Shown here piece after piece: positions 59,728 to 64,000 of a stretch of 64,000 nucleotides of DNA. The notes under the pieces were generated by a model. It searched no databases and had not been told where the DNA came from. It worked only from the letters and a program-made list of their open reading frames with translations. This DNA is from Elusimicrobiota bacterium (GTDB taxonomy: Bacteria > Elusimicrobiota > Elusimicrobia > Elusimicrobiales > UBA9959). The stretch covers positions 1-64,000 of the forward strand of contig WOVA01000017.1 in assembly GCA_009773155.1 (NCBI GenBank), read 5' to 3'. Numbering within the stretch: the first letter of the stretch is position 1; each line of letters begins with the position of its first letter. The position numbers were made by a program, and so were the translations under genes.

Positions 59728-61805
59728 CGCTCAGGCATACAGGGGACGGTTCTTATCATCTTGATATCCCCGGATCCGCGGCGCCCGCTGAAAAAAGCTT
59801 TCAGCTCTTTAAAGCCGGCCAGGCGGGCGCAGCCGGGTATAGAGCGCAGGAACGTGCCGCCGTAACGCCGGGTCCGCACCCGCGGGTCCAGTATCACTAC
59901 CGCGCCGAAATCCTTCCTGGCGCGTATCAGGCGCCCGAAGCCCTGCCGGAACTTCACCACGGCCCTGGGCAGCGTGTAATCGGCGAAGAAATCCAGGCCC
60001 CGCGCCTTCATCCACTCCTCGCGGGTCTCCTCCAGCGGGGTGTCGGGCGAAGTAAAAGGCAGCCGGGTTATTACCACGCAGGCCAGCGCCTGCCCGGGCA
60101 CGTCCACGCCCTGCCAGAAGGTGTCCGTGGCCAGCAGTACCCCGTTGCCGGCGCGCCTGAAGGCCGCTATCAGTCTGTCCGGCAGCTCTTCCCCCTGCTG
60201 AAAAAGCGGCCTGCCTCCAACGCGGCCTTTTAAAGCGGCCGCGGCCCTGGTAAGGGCGCCCCAGCTGGTGAACAGCAGGAATACGCCGCCCTCCACGGCC
60301 GAACAGACCCTGACGCAGGCTTCTATCACCGCTTTCTCGTAGGCCGCGGCGTCTTTGGGGTCGGGAATATTCTCCGGCACCAGCAAAGCCGCCTGCCTGG
60401 CATAGTCGAACGGCGAGTCCAGCAGCAGCTCCAGCCCGCCGTCCAGGCCAAGGCGGTCCCTGGCCGGTTTGAACGAATTGTCCACCGCCAGCGTGGCCGA
60501 GGTAAGCAGCACCGGGTAATCGCCGCCGAAAAGGGTTTTGCGCAGCGCGTCCGAGACGTCCACCGGCGCCATGTTAAGCGAGATCTCGTGTTTCTTCTTG
60601 AAGTTCTTCACTTCCACCCAGTAAGCGCAGGCCGCCTCTTTGCAGCTGAGGAATCCGGTGATATCGCCGGCCAGCGCCAGGCAGCGTTTCAGACAGGCCT
60701 TGATCTCCGCCTCTTCCAGGTCGGACTGGCTGTGGGGTATGGCCTGCGAAAGCAGCACGCTGAGTTCCAGCAGCGGGGCGTGAAGGTTGTTCTTGACAAT
60801 ACCGGCCTCGCGCACGCGCCGGGTCCTGGTCCGTTCCTCCGCGGCCGGGCCGCTGAGCGCCAGTTTCCCGGTTATTTCCCCGAAGAAATCCTTGGAGGCG
60901 TGATTTACTTTCCAGACGGCTTCCTTGACGTCCTCCACCCAGTTGGCCGGCGGCCGCGCAAGCCGGTGCGCCAGCCCCCGGTTGGATTTAGGGTTAAAGA
61001 CATCGTCCAGGAAGCGCTTCACCCTGCGGTCGGTAAGCTCCAGGCCCATAAAGCCGGCCGCTACCGCCTCCAGGTTATGCGCCTCGTCGAATATCACGGC
61101 GTCGAACACGGGCAGCGGCATGCCGGCGAAGTACAAGTGCTGGTTCACCACCACAATATCGGCCCGGGCGGCCCGGGCGATGTCTTTACGGTAGAAACAC
61201 AGCCCCTTAAAAGCGCATTTCCCGCCGAGGCAGAGGTCCCCGTCCCGGCAGACCTCTTCCCAGGCGCGCTGCGGCACAGAAAAGGGGAGCTCCGGGCGGC
61301 AGCCGCTTTCGGCGCCGGGCGCCCATTCCCGCAGCCTGGTCAGCGCCTCGCGCGAGCCGTCCTCGTCGAACAGCTCCGCGGCCTGGCTTACCGCCCGGCC
61401 CAGCCGCGAGAGGCATAGGTAATTGCCCGAGCCCATCAGCAGGAAATAAGTGAGCGGCAGGCCTTGCTCCGCCAGCAGGGCCCTGACCATCGGCAGGTCT
61501 TTCTTTACCAGCTGGGACTGCAGGGCCTTGGTGTGGGTGGCTACCACGATCTTTTTGCCGTTGCGCGCGGCCCACAGGGCGGCGGGTACAAGGTAGCCCA
61601 GGGATTTGCCTACGCCGGTGCCGGCCTCCGCCATAAGGTGCCTGCGCCCGGCTATGGCGTGGGCCACGGCGGCGGCCAGGCAGGCCTGCTCGCCGCGCGG
61701 CTCGAAGCCCTTTATGGCCCTGGAGACGGCCCCGCCGGCGCCGAAGATAGCGCTGAGCTCCGGGCTGGGAGGGATTTCGTTCCGCGGGTCGCGCTTCTCG
61801 GTCAT
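59724..61805 (-). CDS. DinG/XPD-like ATP-dependent DNA helicase
   Basis: The 693-residue helicase (start 61805, MTEKRDPRNEIPPSPELSAI) has Walker A MAEAGTGVGKSLGYLVPAAL, a four-cysteine Fe-S domain (YLCLSR, VCRDGDLCLGGKCAFKGLCF), the DEAH box VIFDEAHNLEAVAAG, and C-terminal motifs DTFWQGVDVPG and FRQGFGRLIRARKDFGAVVI. It acts in repair, on R-loops or other structures. The last residues (DIKMIRTVPCMPER) are encoded across a GGGGAC/TCCCC repeat at 59742-59771, so the tail is recent. A 6-base-stem hairpin lies right before the ATG. Confidence 0.92.
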   Translation of the reverse strand: MTEKRDPRNEIPPSPELSAIFGAGGAVSRAIKGFEPRGEQACLAAAVAHAIAGRRHLMAEAGTGVGKSLGYLVPAALWAARNGKKIVVATHTKALQSQLVKKDLPMVRALLAEQGLPLTYFLLMGSGNYLCLSRLGRAVSQAAELFDEDGSREALTRLREWAPGAESGCRPELPFSVPQRAWEEVCRDGDLCLGGKCAFKGLCFYRKDIARAARADIVVVNQHLYFAGMPLPVFDAVIFDEAHNLEAVAAGFMGLELTDRRVKRFLDDVFNPKSNRGLAHRLARPPANWVEDVKEAVWKVNHASKDFFGEITGKLALSGPAAEERTRTRRVREAGIVKNNLHAPLLELSVLLSQAIPHSQSDLEEAEIKACLKRCLALAGDITGFLSCKEAACAYWVEVKNFKKKHEISLNMAPVDVSDALRKTLFGGDYPVLLTSATLAVDNSFKPARDRLGLDGGLELLLDSPFDYARQAALLVPENIPDPKDAAAYEKAVIEACVRVCSAVEGGVFLLFTSWGALTRAAAALKGRVGGRPLFQQGEELPDRLIAAFRRAGNGVLLATDTFWQGVDVPGQALACVVITRLPFTSPDTPLEETREEWMKARGLDFFADYTLPRAVVKFRQGFGRLIRARKDFGAVVILDPRVRTRRYGGTFLRSIPGCARLAGFKELKAFFSGRRGSGDIKMIRTVPCMPER
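59742..59771. repeat. REP-like hairpin (family C) in the DinG tail
   Basis: The sequence runs GGGGACGGTTCT, then TATCA-TCT-TGATA, then TCCCC. It forms a stem with GGGGA/TCCCC ends and an inner 5-base stem. The outer bases are like those of families A and B. It lies in the last codons of the DinG-like gene, and its length (30) keeps the frame. Confidence 0.55.
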
Positions 61806-61831
61806 GATCGCGGCGTAAACGCCGCCTGGAT

Positions 61832-61861
61832 AGAATACATACCCGTCCCCGGAGAAGTCAA
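61832..61861 (-). promoter_or_regulatory. Likely promoter of the DinG-like gene
   Basis: On the minus strand TTGACT (61856-61861) and TATTCT (61832-61837) are 18 bases apart. The leader of about 20 bases holds a hairpin, GCGGCG-TAAA-CGCCGC as seen on the plus strand (61810-61825), that ends 4 bases before the start codon and leaves no obvious ribosome-binding site. Confidence 0.5.
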
Positions 61862-62009
61862 GGACCCGCGAGGGATGCCAGGAAAATCGAAAGTAGATTT
61901 TGGGCGTGCTCCGCGTCGGGACATAAATCCCCGTCGCGACCGGACCAAAATCGTGCACGCCGGCCAAATTCCTGCTTTCGACACTCCGCGGGTGGGGTAC
62001 CCGCCGGAT
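61862..62009. other. Non-coding stretch between the DinG promoter and the IS-like unit
   Basis: I see no gene, RNA or clear repeat here. The left end of the IS-like unit (62010-63964) should lie in this part, but I cannot match terminal inverted repeats by eye. Confidence 0.4.
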
Positions 62010-63566
62010 TCAAAGATCGTTGAGGATATCCCCGATGTTTTTCCCTTCCCCTAAAGCCTTGTAAATCGATGTTTTCAGTTCCGCCTTGATTTTAGCTTCA
62101 GCCTCCGCCTTGGCTTGCGCCTTGCCTTCCGCTACGCCCTGCGCCCGGCCCATTTCCTTGGCAGCGGTGCCTAAAAGTTTGGCGTATTCATTCGCCTGGA
62201 ATGCACCTACTTTTCCATCCGGGGTATAGAGCATAACGCATGGCTTGCCCAACCGGTCGCCGGCCGCCGGACGTCTTAACCGATGCATTTCCTCGTCATA
62301 TAATCCCGGATGTTTCCAGACGCAGCAGTTTTCGGCGTTGTAAAGCTGCAGCACAAAATTGAGCCGGGCCCGAATCGCATTATAATTTCGCCCGGCCAGC
62401 ATGTCTAAATTCCACCGTTTGGTCAGAACCCAGAAACCCTGATTTTCCACCGACCATCTGTCTCGGTAGTACCGCCGCACCGCCGCTACCGAATCCGACT
62501 TCTCCGGAACGATCGGCAGACTCGTCACATAATAAAAACGGGGCCGGTCTGGAATACGGCGGCCCTGCCGGTCATATTCATCCGCGATCACGGCTTGGCA
62601 ATCCCCCCATTGTTTTCCGTCCGCGTCAATCAAAGGCACGTTTTCAAAGCCGGCCATTCGCGCGCGAATTTCTCCCAAACGGCTATGGGTTTCATCCACC
62701 TCATGCCAGGCTGTTGTTTCCAAACGGGACAGCCCCTCTACATCCTTGACGAAATCCAGATTGTCGTTGCCTGAGCGCGTGACATAGTCAACTCCTTCGG
62801 ATTCCTTAAGCTCCGTCAAAAATCGCGCCCCCCAATAACCGCGATCAAAAATCAATACATCAATCCAATCCCGGGCCGGACCCAACACACCTTTGAGTTT
62901 CTCCAGAATTTTCTTTAAAAGCGCTCTCTCGCTGCATTCCAACGGCCCAAGCGCTCAACCGATGACCCGCTCCTGCCCGGGTTCGATATTGAGCAAGACC
63001 ACCAATTTGTAGCCGCACGCATCGCCGACCTTTCCGGCTCCCTCGTAATTTTCCGAGTGCCCGTAGGGAATCGTGATGCAATTGCCATCCACGGCGTATA
63101 CCCTCCCGCGATTCCATCGCTTCGACAACAGCAGCTTTACGTGTTCGCCCCAACTTTCCTCCACGCTCGCTTCGCTGATGCGCGCGAGATGATTTGACAA
63201 CGTTTCGGGATCGACGCGCAGCCGGCCATCTTCCTTCGCCTCCTGGATTTCCTCGGCTTGAAATCCAACCATGCGCAGCAACGAGCCATCGCCCAACACC
63301 TTCCCGCTTTGCGCAATGCACCCGACTCCAGCCAATTCGCATAAGGCCCACAAGCCGTTGAGGATTCGGGGCGCGTAACCGTTATCTTTCTTGAGCAGGT
63401 CGGCCCGGGTATCCACCAAAACATTCCAGAATCCCTCCACCATCAGAAATCCAATAATAAGGTCGTTCTCCCCGAAAGCGCTGTTATACCCCTCCAAATC
63501 CTCCCCGCGCTCCAGCCGCGCGCTTATTTCTGCTTTGTCCTCCCGCCATAATTGCCAGGTCTTCAT
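62010..63566 (-). pseudogene. DDE (IS4-like) transposase interrupted by an in-frame TGA
   Basis: Two frames, 62955-63566 (203 codons) and 62010-62942, are the same reading frame split only by TGA at 62955-62957. Together they give a 518-residue transposase with catalytic candidates D in GRVYAVDGNCITIPYGH, D in VLIFDRGYWGARF and E in YYRDRWSVENQGFWVL. The break reads ERVIG-stop-ALGPLECSER, where relatives would plausibly have W (TGG). All other genes here use TGA as stop, so this is most simply a nonsense mutation. The C-terminal tail is a long Ala/Lys/Glu helix. It overlaps the upstream DUF6788-type gene (ATGA). Confidence 0.75.
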
Positions 63567-63928
63567 TTTCCCCTCCCCCGCTTAATGGTTATTTTTTCGC
63601 AGCGCTCCCGTCCCAATGAACGCAATTCCTTTTCTATCGCCTTATTCACCAGCACCCATTGCGCCATTGCATGAACAAATTCCCTCCACGCCTCCGCCCT
63701 TACGCGGAAATACTCCAGTTCGTCCTTGCGTATATAACGATGCCACGAATTGCGTTTGGTGGGAATGGACAGATAATACGCGGCGGCGCCGTCAGGCCTG
63801 AATCGCCGTTCCACAAGACTGCCGGCCACCATGTTATGGCGGGCCTGTGCGAGTTGCTCCAATTCCTCGCGTCTTAGTCTAAGCTGATAGATTTTCTGGC
63901 GGCGCAGGGATAGTTTTTGTGTATTCAT
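63563..63928 (-). CDS. DUF6788-like protein of the IS unit
   Basis: The 121-residue protein (start 63928, MNTQKLSLRRQKIYQLRLRR) is basic and helical at the N-terminus, with MVAGSLVERRFRPDGAAAYY LSIPTKRNSWHRYIRKDELE in the middle and WREFVHAMAQWVLVNKAIEK ELRSLGRERCEK near the end. It resembles DUF6788-type proteins that lie next to transposases in many genomes; I place it there with moderate confidence. It probably acts in control of, or along with, the transposase that it overlaps. The ATG is preceded by a strong promoter with TATACT only 7 bases away and no Shine-Dalgarno. Confidence 0.7.
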   Translation of the reverse strand: MNTQKLSLRRQKIYQLRLRREELEQLAQARHNMVAGSLVERRFRPDGAAAYYLSIPTKRNSWHRYIRKDELEYFRVRAEAWREFVHAMAQWVLVNKAIEKELRSLGRERCEKITIKRGRGK

Positions 63929-63964
63929 ACTACATAGTATATATATAATGTAGTAATTTGTCAA
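63929..63964 (-). promoter_or_regulatory. Consensus promoter of the IS-like unit, leaderless
   Basis: On the minus strand TTGACA (63959-63964) and TATACT (63936-63941) are exactly 17 bases apart, and the start codon follows 7 bases after TATACT, so transcription should begin at or next to the ATG. Inverted 7-base arms ACTACAT and ATGTAGT (at about 63929-63954) flank the -10 box, which would suit an autorepressor site. Confidence 0.8.
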
Positions 63965-64000
63965 GCAAAAAAACGGCTCGGTTGAAAAAACCGGACCGCT

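Noticed and set aside
62955-62957. TGA read as tryptophan (alternative genetic code)
   Set aside because: Many genes in the window end with TGA at overlaps such as ATGA and at expected C-termini, so TGA is a stop codon here.

Overview
The window is GC-rich, densely packed bacterial DNA with short gaps and many 4-base ATGA overlaps. The gene content suits an anaerobic or microaerophilic diderm: a PorV-like outer-membrane protein, TolC, Hcp, rubrerythrin and superoxide reductase, molybdo-hydroxylases and a glycine cleavage system. Elusimicrobiota is my best guess for the phylum, but this rests on general character only and is weak.

Layout. (1) 1-9745: a complete type I-E CRISPR-Cas locus on the minus strand, cas3-cse1-cse2-cas7-cas5-cas6e-[Bro-N gene]-cas1-cas2, then a leader and a very short array (three full repeats plus one truncated repeat next to IS-like DNA). 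A Bro-N/DinD-like antirepressor gene sits inside the cas operon and overlaps cas1. (2) 9757-13076: an accessory block upstream of cas3 with a decayed ORF6N gene, a 48-residue zinc-ribbon ORF, a duplicated 3' scrap of a helicase gene, a KilA-N gene and a PIF1-like helicase with a WYL tail. The ORF6N and helicase genes share one promoter layout with a matching palindrome at identical spacing. (3) 13103-21315: GAF-PAS protein, exported amidase, PorV-LysM protein, a pseudo-receiver/propeller membrane protein, a PilZ-like protein, an AsmA-like protein, dihydrolipoyl dehydrogenase. (4) 21312-33569: exonuclease III, gcvT-H-PA-PB with a lipoyl ligase homologue, a lone Lrp-type RAM domain, a receiver, an M50-like protease, AsmA, pyrE, a SAM hydrolase and an rRNA methyltransferase. 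(5) 33586-40189: a two-way terminator, a receiver protein, tRNA-Phe, a PAS histidine kinase, then an Rrf2-hcp unit and rubrerythrin-tpx-superoxide reductase-rubredoxin. (6) 40203-46069: TolC/MacAB-type export operon with a GT-C glycosyltransferase. (7) 46075-59727: two three-subunit molybdo-hydroxylase sets around an exported TldD/TldE-like pair, with a FlgO-like protein, XdhC, a 25-residue hydrophobic ORF and a MobA-like enzyme. (8) 59724-61805: DinG-like helicase. (9) 62010-63964: an IS-like unit, DUF6788-type protein plus a DDE transposase broken by one in-frame TGA.

Two themes stand out. First, three different DNA-virus-type antirepressor domains (Bro-N, ORF6N, KilA-N) lie in or beside the CRISPR-Cas operon, with a WYL-tailed helicase sharing a promoter design with one of them. 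Second, palindromic repeats beginning GGGGAC and ending GTCCCC are scattered through the chromosome part. One sits in frame inside hcp and adds nine residues, others form the ends of proteins or lie against start codons. No REP-type transposase is visible in the window.
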